In this document: positions 9,774 to 22,400 of the stretch, in pieces
How the letters are laid out: the number at the start of each line of letters is the position of its first letter
Numbering within the stretch: the stretch's first letter is position 1
NCBI RefSeq assembly: GCF_958979055.1
Contig: NC_084891.1
Coordinates: 27,687,001-27,751,000, forward strand
Length of the DNA: 64,000 bases
DNA from: Alnus glutinosa
Taxonomy: Eukaryota > Streptophyta > Magnoliopsida > Fagales > Betulaceae
Direction: 5' to 3'
Notes under the pieces: generated by a model
The model's input: the letters and a program-made list of their open reading frames with translations, nothing else
Databases searched by the model: none
Told to the model about the DNA's origin: nothing
Made by a program: the position numbers and the translations under genes

Positions 9774-12700
9774 CTAAGCAGTCAACACAGCCTGCTGCTG
9801 TGAAGCCTCTTCGGCTTGCAAGCCCTTGTAATAATTGACGAGGACCGTCCATCCCCCAGGACACATAAAACCCTCAGGCGGGTTCTCGCCGGTCCTCGCA
9901 TAAGTCCGCATCTGAAATAACGCAGTAAGTCCGACGAATAAGATGAGATATATTTAAAATGACATGAGTTTCCTAATATTCAGGAAGACATATTTCAAAA
10001 TTCATTCAACATTCATGAACAAGTACCAGAAAAACTACAAGCAAAATTCTAAAGAATTTAGAGGGACAGACACGATTTGAAGGTTTTGCCTTCTAAATAT
10101 GTGATTATGGTGACCTGAACTGAATTTTTTCAAATTGATTTATCATAATATATGTTGATCATTGACTCATCGTAGTGTTCTGATCTAATAAATGGTTAAA
10201 CCACCAGTTATTTTTCCGAACACTAGATCCTTGTCATGTAACAGCCTTGCCATTGTCACCCCAACCACAGAATGTGAGAAATCATAGATTTACTATGCTA
10301 AGGATGCAGGTACTATCAAAAAGCACAACCCACTTCCAGTTTCAGCCTCAACATTAAATAGCCCAATATAATTTACCAAACTTGACCATTTAAAGCAAAC
10401 TGTATCATAAAACACCTTTCGAGTCCATGGAGCTTGAGTTGTTCTATGGGCAACCAGGAATGAGATATAGTTCTTTCTTACCTTGGTTCCGGAGATGAAG
10501 AGGAAATCTTCAGCACGTGAAGGATCAAAAAATGCCATCTTCTTTTCCAGAGTATCATATGCTGCCACCTGCAGTATATAAGGAAGAAAGAGTATAAAGA
10601 GGGCACGCAACAGAGCTTCTTCAGCTCTCATATTACAGAACCCAGCAACAGTAATTATGTCCAATGGTAAAGCTACAAGCACTTGAGTCATGGCATACAG
10701 GGTCCAAATGTGATCAGACATATCAAATTGATAGAAGAATATGCAGAGCTTTCTTATTAGCAAAGTGAAATGTTCAGGAAGTAATCTGCACGCTTTGTAT
10801 TGCGATGGAATAAATTATGAAGTGTGGGTCTCAGAAGCACTTCAAACTCCCTTTTGCCTGACATGTACTGCACTTGTATCTTTCAAGCATCTTTTGATGA
10901 GTAAAACATCCAATTAACGAGAATACTGAAAGAAGGCATGAAAGTGGTAGAGGTTGAAAGCCATGCAAAAACCATCTTTAGGAACCAAGTTTGAGCTTGC
11001 CAATATATAGGAAGCTCCACAACCTCACAACTCTTTGTGTATACCAAATACGGACCATTTCCATAAGTTCCCAACTTCAGTAGTTTGAAGAGATATAAGA
11101 AATAACAGCATACTATACATTTCTTAGCAGTATACCACTATCTTTCTCATCATTCAAGGAACTACTGGAAAAATACTTGGACTTTGATAACTAATGAGAG
11201 ACTGCCAAGGGAGAAAAATTAATTTAAGACCAGCAAAAATAACTTTATATTGCAATCAACCCTGAATATCTAGCAGATATTGATGCCACAAAGGCATATA
11301 ATTGCAAATAAAGGGTAATAAAAATAACGTAGGAGGCGATGGGAAAGAAATAAGCAACGGGGCTTCAACGGTCCAGCTTAAAAGCAAAGAATAATGTTAC
11401 CTACCTTGAATGGCAAAATATTTAGCTTCTCCAAGCCAGGAGCCATGCTTAACACCTTTTTCCCATGATCAGGGTCATATAAATCCCTCTTCTCAGTTGG
11501 GTGACCCATACCTGCAGGATCACGACCAACAATGTAAAAATTGGCACCTGCGTTTACCCGTGCTTTGGCATGCCACTGTACTTCAGTTGGACCAGCATAT
11601 TGCATAGGTGATGGGAATATGGCCACAATGGTAGTCTCAGGGTCAAGAACTCCATCCTCTAGGACCTGAGCAGAAACAAAAAAAACATGAGCAAAACTGA
11701 GATTTTGGACACTTAAAAGTAAATTGATTAAATTTAAATTATGGAGTACGTGGATAAACAAGTAGGATAAGCCAAGATCACTTTGTCACCAAAATGATGA
11801 TGCAATTCGGAAGAGGGAGAAATTTACTGAAATAATCAAATGATTTCATTTAGTACTAATGAGTTTATTTGCCAAAGAGCTACATTCCATGCAATGGCAA
11901 TTAGACTCATCGCAGTGATATTGAAAGAAGCAGAAAGGTGTCACTTTAATGGCAGTGCAACTGCCAAACTTGCTATAATTCAATGTTATACATATACAAA
12001 GTGCCATGGAAATAACCTTGCTATGTTGTTCCATCCGAACATCCAAGGGCACATCATCTGCCTTTGTGAAACCTCCCAAAGGATGCAGCAATAAAATTGG
12101 ATTCCTGTAGCCCATTTCCAAAAGTCCCCTGCGTGTATCATTCATCAACAAAGCATGCCCATTATGCACAGGGTTCCTCAATTGAAAAGCAAAAACTGCA
12201 TCAGCCTGACGCCTATCAAATTCCTTCCGGAGTTGTTTGGGTGAGAGCCTGTAGTGATCAAGCCCATCATTATATTTGATAGGATTCAAAACTTCCAAAT
12301 CTCCACCAACCAGCCAATTTCCAGCTGGAGTAATAGCCTCCTCGACATATGGCAATCCTGGAGCAGTAGTACCCCAAGTTCTAGCTATTCTTTCTTCTTT
12401 GTGATGCTTGTATATCTCAATACTGCAAAAGAATTAAATATTAGAAAAGCTTAGGATGACAGTCAATAACTGAGCTAGGTACACGTTTGTAGTTCTTGTT
12501 ATATATTATAGACTAGTGCAATAATACTAGAATATAAATACAGAGAAACCATAATTGAAATAAAGAAAATGGTTGACTTCCCAAACTTAAGGACTTCAGA
12601 AGTTCCAGCTAAAACCCAAGATTTGGCCGGTCAAACCCATGTGGTCCATATGAGCAAGACACACGGGTAGAGATAAGAGGAAAGGATAACGAGTTTAATT

Positions 12701-13789
12701 CTTTCTTTTTTCCTGGAAACCCCAACCAAACTCAGTAAATGTCATGCCTGAGCCTGATATGAGTTGGTTTCCATAAAACTCAACAGGCTATCAACAATTT
12801 CATTCTCATGACTAGATCACGCACACAATTATTAAAGAACAACTGTTCATTTCGGAACAAGAAAAACTCTACAGCATCATATAAATATTGGGTATTGTCT
12901 CCACACACTCAGCCATTCAAGATTTAAATACATTTGTAAATTCAGTGTGCAAAGCCAACTAAAATGCATCAAAAAAAAAAATCAGCAACAAAACAAACTA
13001 TTCCAATTTTACAATCAGAAAAAAAGATTCCCTTTTGACTTACATTGTCAAAATTCTCTTTATTTTTTTATTGCAGTACCTACTCTTGAAATGCCAAACA
13101 AACATGTACAACGTCATAACCATGCTCTCACTATTTCCCATATTTATCAAATAACAAAAACTATTCCGTCAATACCGGAATCAAAGACCATAAATTATTT
13201 GAATATACAACATTCTCGTGCTGAAAACGACTAACCTCCGAAGAATACCGACCAAATCTCCATCGGGTCCAACCAACCCCACATTGGGAGACGACCCAAT
13301 TCTCTCCTTCGTCTCGTCGTCAATAGCCAGAACAATGGGAAGCGACATGTTCGCCACGGACCCATCTTTCATTCGCAAGCAATTGAAATGCAAAGTTTGT
13401 AAATACTCGCTCTCCCTCATGAACCCTCTCAACGGGCTCGCCCACCCCTCGCTGATCACATGCACCCACTCGATGTCAACCTTCGTGAGCCTCACCTTGG
13501 GCATTGCCTGGGCCTCTGACCTCTTCTTCCCCCGCTCGCTCTCCGGCACCACAAGATCCACCAGGGCCCCGCCGTCCGGGTCGATCAGAGAGCTCTTGAT
13601 CGAACAAGAAGACGAAGAAGAACCAACAACATGCATTGTGGGTTTGTACACGGTGGAGATCAATGGGTTGGAATGGTAAATGGGTTTGTGTCGGATCTTG
13701 GTGTTGTAGTTTGTGTACGAACTTTTCTTGATGGTTCCGAGCTTGAGGTTGAGGTGGTTGGTGATGTGTAATTTGATGGTCAGAGACAT
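9774..13789 (-). CDS. APS1: ATP sulfurylase, plastid type
   Basis: Makes adenosine 5'-phosphosulfate and pyrophosphate from ATP and sulfate, the first step of sulfate assimilation. Five exons: 13236-13789, 12017-12422, 11405-11665, 10482-10568 and 9774-9911. All joins are GT/AG and in frame, giving 481 aa, close to known plant enzymes (about 460-480). The first 60 or so residues are rich in S, T, N and K with few acids, as in a plastid transit peptide. They are followed by the N-terminal domain with [18 protein letters not shown]. The catalytic motif [10 protein letters not shown] is at about 265-274. [10 protein letters not shown] and [17 protein letters not shown] follow, then the ending [10 protein letters not shown]. 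No frameshift or stop was found. Plants carry several APS paralogs and I cannot tell which this is, so the symbol is nominal. A poor miR395-like match lies just 5' of the start codon. Confidence 0.95.
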
Positions 13790-13793
13790 GTTT

Positions 13794-13816
13794 GTGAGAG
13801 TGCTTTGGGGGTTTGG
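13794..13816 (-). promoter_or_regulatory. Degenerate miR395-like complementarity in APS leader
   Basis: The plus strand here reads AGTGCTTTGGGGG, close to the AGTGTTTGGGGG core of miR395 but with extra bases, so the sulfurylase transcript would pair imperfectly. miR395 is known to target several ATP sulfurylase mRNAs. The bulge falls near the seed, so a working site is doubtful. Confidence 0.2.
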
Positions 13817-13989
13817 TTTTGAGAACAGGTGCTTGGAAATGATAGAGAGATCCGACTAATATGGGGAATTGTACCTGCGACGCTGAATATAGCGAACATC
13901 TTGTGGGGGCAAAAGAAGGAGAGAAAGCAGCGAAAATCCACACGTTTGTTTGTACTCTCTTCCTTCTTTTCTTTTTTTTTTTTTTTTCA

Positions 13990-15575
13990 GTGAGTGGATA
14001 GAAGTTGGCTACAAGTCTATATAACCCGTTGGGGACCAGTGTTTGAGTGAGGTCAAGCCGTCAGGCCTTGAATCTCGCCCGTTCTCATGGCTGTGCTTCA
14101 AACTACAAAGAGCCCAGGCCCTCGTAGCAAGATTGGGTAAGGATGGAGGGCTTTGTTTGGCAAAGATATGTACAGAATATAATAGTAGATTGAGAATTTG
14201 ATTCCTGCACTACATCATCACAACAAGTGCACAACAATTCCTCGCATGAGGGTGAGCTTTGGTGTGTGAGGCCCACTCTCATGTGAGGATTGTTGTGCAT
14301 TTGTTGTGTTGGTGTTGTAAATCTAACATTTTCCCTCCGCTAATAAGTTGTTACTTACATGGATATTTTTACCCTTCATGGCGTAAACATTCGGTTAATT
14401 GAGTCGGCAGAGGAGGAATCAATTGTTAAGGATTATTTCTAGGCGATGGTGCACTCAAATCTTGACAACTAGCTAGACTGTGGGTAGTCGAACTCTTAGG
14501 CCGTTGGGCTCCCGGTGACTCATGATTCTTGATACTCCTAGCAGTCGACTAGGTTTAATGGCGGATGGGCCCATTTAGGGTTCGTGGGTATCCACATCCT
14601 CCAAATAACGTGTATATGTGTATTTTCTTACGAATATGTGTATCTTAGATGATGATAATCAATTATTTCCGCCCAATTAGGAGAAAACTAATGTCACCGG
14701 GCAATAGTAGTTGCCAACGATTTGCCACCACGTCAACCAAAGCAAGAATCTGCAATTGTATTGAAGAGATAGAGTACGTACGTAGGAGGCGTCATAGATA
14801 GATGAAGTCGGCGTGGGTTGACCATCTAGCATTAGTTTTGAAGAGGGAAGACCCACTAAAAACAAATTGATTACATGTATCTCGGAGGTTGATAGGTCAG
14901 TTTGCGTTGGCCATTGGTCAGGCTCCACCATTGTTGGCTGTAGTGATATTTTTCCAATCAAATCATTTCATATTTGATTCTGTGTCTTCCCCTCCACTTG
15001 AACCAAATGAACCCAAAAGAGAATGTAGCCGCTGTTACCATAAAGATTCAGACACGGGCTTCCAAGGTCTGAGGGGCCTAAGCCAAAAGCTTGAAAGCAT
15101 CTCGCCGCCTCATGATTGGATGCCGCGGACAGTGGGGGTTATGTGGTCTTTATAATATAAGTGTGGGGTATTTGCAGTACAGACAGCACTAAGTAATGGA
15201 AAAATCACTTTTCATTTCTTAATTTTCTTAATGCTCTTTAATTATATATATTCTTGTTCAAACATGAAGGGAGAGATGTAGTGTACTTTTTCTTTTTCTT
15301 TTTTGTTGTATTTGGCTAGGATTTGGTTTGTAATGCATTCTGTTTTGTGGTATTTTGTCTATTATTTTGGTCTTAAGATGAATTGTGAATGATGTTAAAG
15401 ATATGATGAAAGAACTATGGATAGATGAAGGGTGAAAACTTTGAGCGGGCGATTTTAGCACGACTTATGATCACGAATTTGACAAGAATGTAGTAGGTTA
15501 GTTATGGGTCCTTTTTGATGAAATAGATGAGCAAGGGACGAATGTGAAAATGTAAGGAAAATTGTATTGATAATG
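13990..15575. other. Intergenic with a hairpin near 14222-14303
   Basis: Upstream region of ATP sulfurylase. At about 14222-14303 the sequence GCACAACAATTCCTCGCATG is matched in inverted orientation by CATGTGAGGATTGTTGTGC, forming a hairpin with arms of about 33 bp. The word CTTTGTTTGGCAA at about 14151 resembles the end of the element at 1954, but no matching right end was found. No gene recognised. Confidence 0.4.
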
Positions 15576-15577
15576 AA

Positions 15578-16240
15578 CTTTTTTTTCTTTTTTGAACAAA
15601 TTCCTTCATATTATAAAACCACCAGCAATAACTGGGATCAAAACATAGGGACAACAAGTTCCATATTTACAATATCATAGATCTGAAAAGGAATTTCTTC
15701 CATCCAGATTGAGTCTACAATATGGGTGACAGCCGCTCGGGCTAATCCGTGAGCTACAGAATTGGCCTCACGTTTGACATGAACTATGTTCGCCGACCTA
15801 AAAGACTGCAAACCTAATTTTATACCGTCCAAAATATGGCCATATCTGCTCATGTTGGCCAAATCTGTTGAACATTCTTTAACAACCTGCAGGAAGTCTC
15901 ATTCAAAACAAATATCAAAAAAACCCAACTCCTTACAAAAAAGGATTGCTTGAAGAGCCACCCATGCTTCAACCATTGTGGGATCTATTGCAAGAAAGAA
16001 AGTGGTACTGCGGGCAGCCAAAACATATCCCTCACAGTCTCAAACAATAATGCCCACTCCAACTTGTCCCTCTTGTGCCTTCACAGCCGCATCCCAATTT
16101 GCTTTTAAAAAAAAACCACTAGGTGGCGGCTTCCAAATAGGTAGTAATAGATTTTCTTGTAGTACGATACCCCCATTTTCTTTGTCATTAAACCTGTGAA
16201 ACTCCTCCACACTCACCAAAAGTGAATTCAATTAAGGCTG
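15578..16240 (-). pseudogene. 5'-truncated LINE, RNase H domain remnant
   Basis: Minus-strand reading gives the RNase H-like domain found at the end of plant L1-type LINE polyproteins. The start has WKPPPSGFFLKANWDAAV then VGVGII. After a gap come EAWVALQAI and finally HVKREANSVAHGLARAAV with the NxxAHxLA motif, ending at 15638. Two in-frame stops interrupt it (near 16037 and near 15900). An A-rich tail in that orientation (about 15578-15597) marks the 3' end. The reverse transcriptase and endonuclease are missing, so this is a dead 5'-truncated copy. A host RNase H-like gene is less likely because of the stops and tail. Confidence 0.75.
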
Positions 16241-16348
16241 AAAACAAACTACAAGACAAAAGCCTATATTAATTTTTAATAATCCTCATTAACAACCAAA
16301 TGACATTTAAATAGAAATTCAAGTAGATTAAAGCCTAAAGTGATAACA

Positions 16349-16358
16349 CTTAAAGTTA
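16349..16358. repeat. 10-bp target-site duplication, left copy
   Basis: CTTAAAGTTA directly precedes the palindromic element and is repeated exactly at 17245-17254. Confidence 0.9.
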
Positions 16359-17244
16359 GGGATAAATACCCCATTGGTACCTGAGTTTTACGTGTTTTTA
16401 AATTTAGTACCTCAGTTTTATTTGGTATCATAGGTGGTACCTGAATTAAGGATAAAAACCCATTTGGTACCTCTGTTAGATTTTCCGTCCAAATTTTAAC
16501 GGCTCGCCACGTGTCAACCGCTGAGGTTGACACGTGGCACTACATAAAAAAAAATTAAAAATTAAAAATTAAAATCTTTAGAAAATGATTAAAAATAATA
16601 AAATTTTAAAAAAAAAATTAAAAAAAGAAAAAAGAAGAGGGGTGGCTGAGCCACCCCCCTTGGCCACCATGGGGGTGGCCGGCCACCCCCATTTTGGCCA
16701 AAGAGGTGGCCCAGCCACCCCCTTGGCCGGTCTGACCGGTCTGGGGTGGCCGAACCACCCCATAGGGGGTGGTTCGGCCACCCCACAGTTGAAAAATAAA
16801 ATAAAATAAAATAAAATTTTGAAGGGTTTTGGCCCTAGGGGGTGGCCAAAACCCTTCAAAAAATTTTTTTTTTTTTTTTTTTTCAACTGTGGGGTGGCCG
16901 AACCACCCCCTCTGGGGTGGTTCGGCCACCCCAGACCGGTCAAGGGGGGTGGCTCAGCCACCCCTCTTCTTTTTTCTTTTTTTAATTTTTTTTTAAAAAT
17001 TTTATTATTTTTAATCATTTTCTAAAGATTTTAATTTTTATTTTTTATTTTTTTTTTATGTAGTGCCACGTGTCAACCTCAGCGGTTGACACGTGGCGAG
17101 CCGTTAAAATTTGGACGGAAAATCTAACAGAGGTACCAAATGGGTTTTTATCCTTAATTCAGGTACCACCTATGATACCAAATAAAACTGAGGTACTAAA
17201 TTTAAAAACACGTAAAACTCAGGTACCAATGGGGTATTTATCCC
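16359..17244. mobile_element. Palindromic MULE-like foldback element, copy 2
   Basis: An element of 886 bp starting GGGATAAATACCCC and ending with its exact reverse complement GGGGTATTTATCCC. It is flanked by perfect 10-bp duplications CTTAAAGTTA. The inverted repeats run almost to the centre (arms of about 420-440 bp), so both strands encode similar spurious frames beginning MIKNNKI. The outer 190 bp match the element at 3916-4556. The interior has tandemly arranged GC-rich palindromes such as GGGGTGGCCGAACCACCCC. Non-autonomous, with no transposase. The duplication length and long TIRs fit Mutator-like elements. Confidence 0.9.
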
Positions 17245-17254
17245 CTTAAAGTTA
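17245..17254. repeat. 10-bp target-site duplication, right copy
   Basis: CTTAAAGTTA, identical to 16349-16358, confirms the outer limits of the palindromic element. Confidence 0.9.
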
Positions 17255-18545
17255 TAATATTCAAATTCAAATAAACTATAATCCTAATATTAATTAATCT
17301 AATCCTAATGAATTGGAATTCCTTAATCTGACCCCTATTGATTAAAGTTTAGGAGTTTGACTCGCTTAATTAAATGAGTCGAATTAAGTTTGACCGATAC
17401 AATCGTATACACATGCCTTGACACAACTCGAATTTTATACGTGACATAAGGACTGACAATTTTCGACATGACCCGCAAAACTAATACAAACTCAACACAA
17501 AATTAATTATTATGATTGAGGGATCTGATTTGTTTAATTAAATAGGTTGGGTTATAATTGACTTATGTATTGTTATATTCATATTTTGACACAATTCAAA
17601 CTCAACGTGTAAACACAAATTATTGACTCTTAAGTGAAATGGTTGAATTGTAATAAAGAATAGAATAAATAGGTTAATTCGAGGTTAGCCCAACCTCCAA
17701 GGTGATTGAATTGATTTAGGAAATTTCTTCGATCCCTTCCCATTCAATCGTTTTATGGCTTTTTATACAAGTTTCACCAAAGCTAACCCAATCATAATAC
17801 AAATGGGCTAACAGCCCAACAACCAGCCCAACAACCAACCCAACAACCCAACCCATTAATCTGAATAGACCTTTCACATGGACTTGAGATATCTTTCTTT
17901 GCTCAAGCTATATCAGCCTTACGCGTTAAAAGATAAGTTTGGTGTGCGAAATAATAATTTCATTAAAAAATAAAATAATTACTCCCAAAAATAAAATAAG
18001 TTAAATAAAATAATTATTTCTATTATTTAATTTGGTTGTAACACTAGAATATACTGAATATGTATCAATTTGTTTGGTAGAGTGCAATATGCATGTAAAT
18101 GAAATCATATCACAACCAAATTTCCTAAAACACCCTAATAATACAATTATAATTTATATTTCTAAGGACATTTTTCTTTATTCTTTAAACATAAATAGTT
18201 TTATTATAACTATTTTTTAATTTATGCCTGAAAATTTCTAACCAACAATGCTGTGTCTGTCTTAACATATATATTCATTCAATGGAGTGCCAATGCCATG
18301 TACCTATTTAAAACAGAATGTGTTGTATTTGTCCATCGGTAATTAATTAATCAATCATATAATACATATAAAAAAATCAAATGATATCATGTTTCTATTT
18401 CCTTTTTTTTAAAAAAAAAAAATGGAAAATTGCTTATATATTGTGGTATGTAACAAAACGATCCCTTCAAAAAAAAAAATTACCATTTTTTTTTTTTTAT
18501 AGAATTCTTATGAAATTACAAATTTACTTTCATATAAAAAAAAAA
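17255..18545. other. Intergenic, AT-rich, degenerate repeat
   Basis: Contains a diverged dispersed-repeat segment at about 17345-17640 with TTTAATTAAA motifs like those at 3045-3300, a CAACCCAACAAC-rich stretch near 17810-17850, and otherwise AT-rich DNA. No gene. Confidence 0.4.
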
Positions 18546-19737
<1,192 letters not shown>

Positions 19738-19866
19738 AACAAAAATTAGAATAAGAAACAAAATAACATATATATGTTTTTTAAATAAATGTTTAATTTG
19801 GGATGAGGTGGTCAGCCACTCCATAGCCCATTGCTGGCCTCAAGTTTTGTAGGAAGATAATTTTGA

Positions 19867-21045
19867 ACCACAAATTCATATACGTCAGTGTTGTAGGGTC
19901 TCTAGAGAGAGAGGATCTCGTTTCTTTTTTAGAGAGAGAGAGCTAGAGCTTGAGCATATTTGTGCCGGGGGAGGAAGGCTTCATGCCACCCTCCTCCCGG
20001 AGCTGGTCCCCCTACCCTTTCTAAGGCTATGGTGGTTTTTTTGGCCCTCCCTAGTGTGAACCAGTGGAGGCTAGATCTCAGCCTCTAGGGCTATGGAGTT
20101 TTGTTCCCCTTGACTTGTACTGGTGGTGGCTATTGTTTCTCCTAGCTTTTAGAGCTATGGAGCTTTTTCTTTCATTTTTGTTGCTTTATTTATTTTTATT
20201 TTTTTTGGTTTATTCTGGCAGAAGCTACACTAGCAGTTGGTTGAGGGGAGCGGTCGTTCGTGGTGTGTCTCCGGCAAAGGTATTGTATGGCCGTACAAAA
20301 TTTGGGGATATCTTTAGATCTAGATCTGTGGTATTCGGCTGGTTTTCTCTTGACACGCGCTCTTCTGTGGTGGTCGCCAGCTTCTTTCGGTCCGGTTGTG
20401 TCAAGCCACGGCTGTGGTAGTCCCTCTTGCTTGGCGCGTGGCCAACACGGGACTAGGAGTTTTCTCCCACTAAACTAGCGCCTGAGAGCCACAACCTGTC
20501 GTTTCCGATGGTGGTTGGTGGATCGGTGTTTCTGGATGTCGTCCACTGCTGGAGGGCTTCTGAAGACGGTGCGTGCCCTGTATGCGCCGACTCCGGCGAA
20601 GACACACGCCGGTTCCGGTAATGATGATTCCCGACACTAGTTGTTTTTGTGGTTATCCGGCAGCTTCTTGTATTTTTCTTTTTGTACGTCATTGTCTCTG
20701 TTCATAGTTTACCTTTGTAATGGGTTCTAAATTACTTTAGCATTTTAAGTGGCTTATAAGCTAGACCAGACCCTCTCATTTTAGTTGGATTGTGCTTCAA
20801 TGTAAAGAGATGCTCAATTGTTTGTTCATGTAATTTTAATTTGTTGCTTAGATAGCTGCTTTAAATTAGGTTTGTTCCTAACTTAGTGGTTATGAATTCT
20901 GTATATCTATTCACTACCTTGGGCCTACGGGCGTGTATTTGTAGCTTTCGGGTTGGTTGCTTGCCTTCGGGTTGTTGTATTTGCTTTTGGGCTTGTTATC
21001 AATGGAAGTTCTAACTCAGGTCCAAAAAAAAAAAAAAAAAAAAAA
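19867..21045 (+). mobile_element. Poly(A)-tailed non-LTR-like element without RT
   Basis: A GC-richer block of about 1.2 kb ends in about 22 A (21024-21045). The sequences AGATAATTTTG just before it and AGATCATTTTG just after the A-run differ by one base and could be a target duplication. It has a GA-rich 5' part, G/T-rich middle and T-rich 3' part. Frames at 20064-20420 and 20260-20478 have no recognisable domain. It could be a non-autonomous LINE derivative lacking ORFs, or a retroposed transcript of unknown origin. Confidence 0.45.
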
Positions 21046-21169
21046 GATCATTTTGTTACAAAAAGCATACCTCAAGAATTTATAAATTTATTTTGAACCC
21101 ACAATAATTTATTTATATAGAGTCAAACCACATGACCAATTTATAGATTGTTTATATTGATATTATGAA

Positions 21170-21500
21170 TGATAAAGTTTATTGAGCACTACTTTTCTAC
21201 AAAATGTATCTTATTACAAGGGAAAAGATTTGCTCAAGGATTATAGAGCCCACAACCCATAAAATACTTTAGCAATATGGAAATCTTAACACGCCATCCC
21301 TTACGTGTGGCACTATTGTCCAAACACGTATACAACGGAGAGAGAAGACCCAACATTGTCCAAGGCTCTAAAGTTCTGATATCATTATAAAGTCCATTAA
21401 GCCTTACTTTTCTACAAAATACACCTCAAAGGAAGATGTTTGCTAAAGACTTATAAAACTCACAGGCCAATAATACCTTGACAATATGAGAATCTTAACA
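21170..21500 (-). mobile_element. Old TRIM element (miniature LTR retroelement)
   Basis: Two direct repeats of about 115-122 bp (21170-21291 and about 21385-21500) read, on the minus strand, TGTTAAGATT at the start and end near CTTTAT(C/A)A. In the minus orientation the first repeat is followed by TGATATCAGAAC, a diverged initiator-tRNA-Met primer site (normal TGGTATCAGAGC). A purine-rich AAGGGATGGCG precedes the second. Flanks ATGAA and ATAAA are a near 5-bp duplication. The total of 331 bp has no coding capacity. Confidence 0.7.
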
Positions 21501-22400
21501 ATAAACAATCTCCTTCACTGGAGCAAAAGTATATTAGTAAAGATACATTCCCGAATTCAAATTAGCAAAAAAGACTAAAAAGTCATAAAGTCCTTGAACT
21601 AACTGCTGGTTGGTTTACCATACTTCCCTTGCAATCATATCAGTCGAGTAATTCTACATGTACATTGAGTGTTTATAAAAAATTGAGGTGGCTTTTAAAA
21701 TTACAATGTGATTAAAATTATTATTTGATTAATCACATGCTTAATAATGATTTTAAAAAAGCCATTTTATTTTTTATGAACACTTCGTATACGTGTAAAA
21801 TCAAATATACAATTTGAAGAAGAAAAGTGATCCACAAGCATTTGTACGCAGCCTTTGCACTTCCAAATGCAAAAGCTTACATAATTCTTAGCTCCAAAAA
21901 TAACAATTCCCTTCTTCCTTTTGCAAACATATTATCAGATACTAATATTCATGTCACTATAAATATCTGTACATGTTTTGTGAGCAGAAAAGTTTTCAAA
22001 GAATGATAATTAAGAAGTACATACAATTCATTTGTAACTAAAAACTAATGCTTTTTTTCTTCTCATCATATTGTTTCATAATTATGTTACAACGTTAAAG
22101 TAGCAGTTTAAAAAAAATTAAACATTAGTTAGAACTAATGCATCAATATTATAAGATAATTATGAAATAAAAATTTAGTTTGTAGTACCACTCTTCGATA
22201 AAATATCTTTATTTTTGGGCTCGTTTACAGATTTTTTTTTTTTTTTTTTTAGTATTGCTTGTTTGCTAGAGTCTTTTTAGGATTTTTTTTTTCTATTTTT
22301 TAGCAAAAATGTAGACGTTAAATGAGAATTTTTGGCATGACGGACAACAATCTTCCCCTAAATACCCACGGTGGCGGATTGGTCTGTAACGAAATACCAT
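21501..22400. other. Intergenic, nothing recognised
   Basis: AT-rich with a T18-type run near 22232-22250. No gene or element boundary supported. Confidence 0.4.

Noticed and set aside
13218..13943. Plus-strand 153-codon and second minus-strand 155-codon frames over ATP sulfurylase exon 1
   Set aside because: Other-frame shadows of the real first exon, which carries the conserved family motifs.
16578..17025. Several open frames on both strands encoding P/G/W-rich peptides
   Set aside because: They are translations of the palindromic transposon; the two strands give the same peptide because the sequence is an inverted repeat.
20064..20478. Tryptophan/leucine-rich frames of 118 and 72 codons
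   Set aside because: No domain or signal of a real protein; they lie in the poly(A)-tailed non-coding block.
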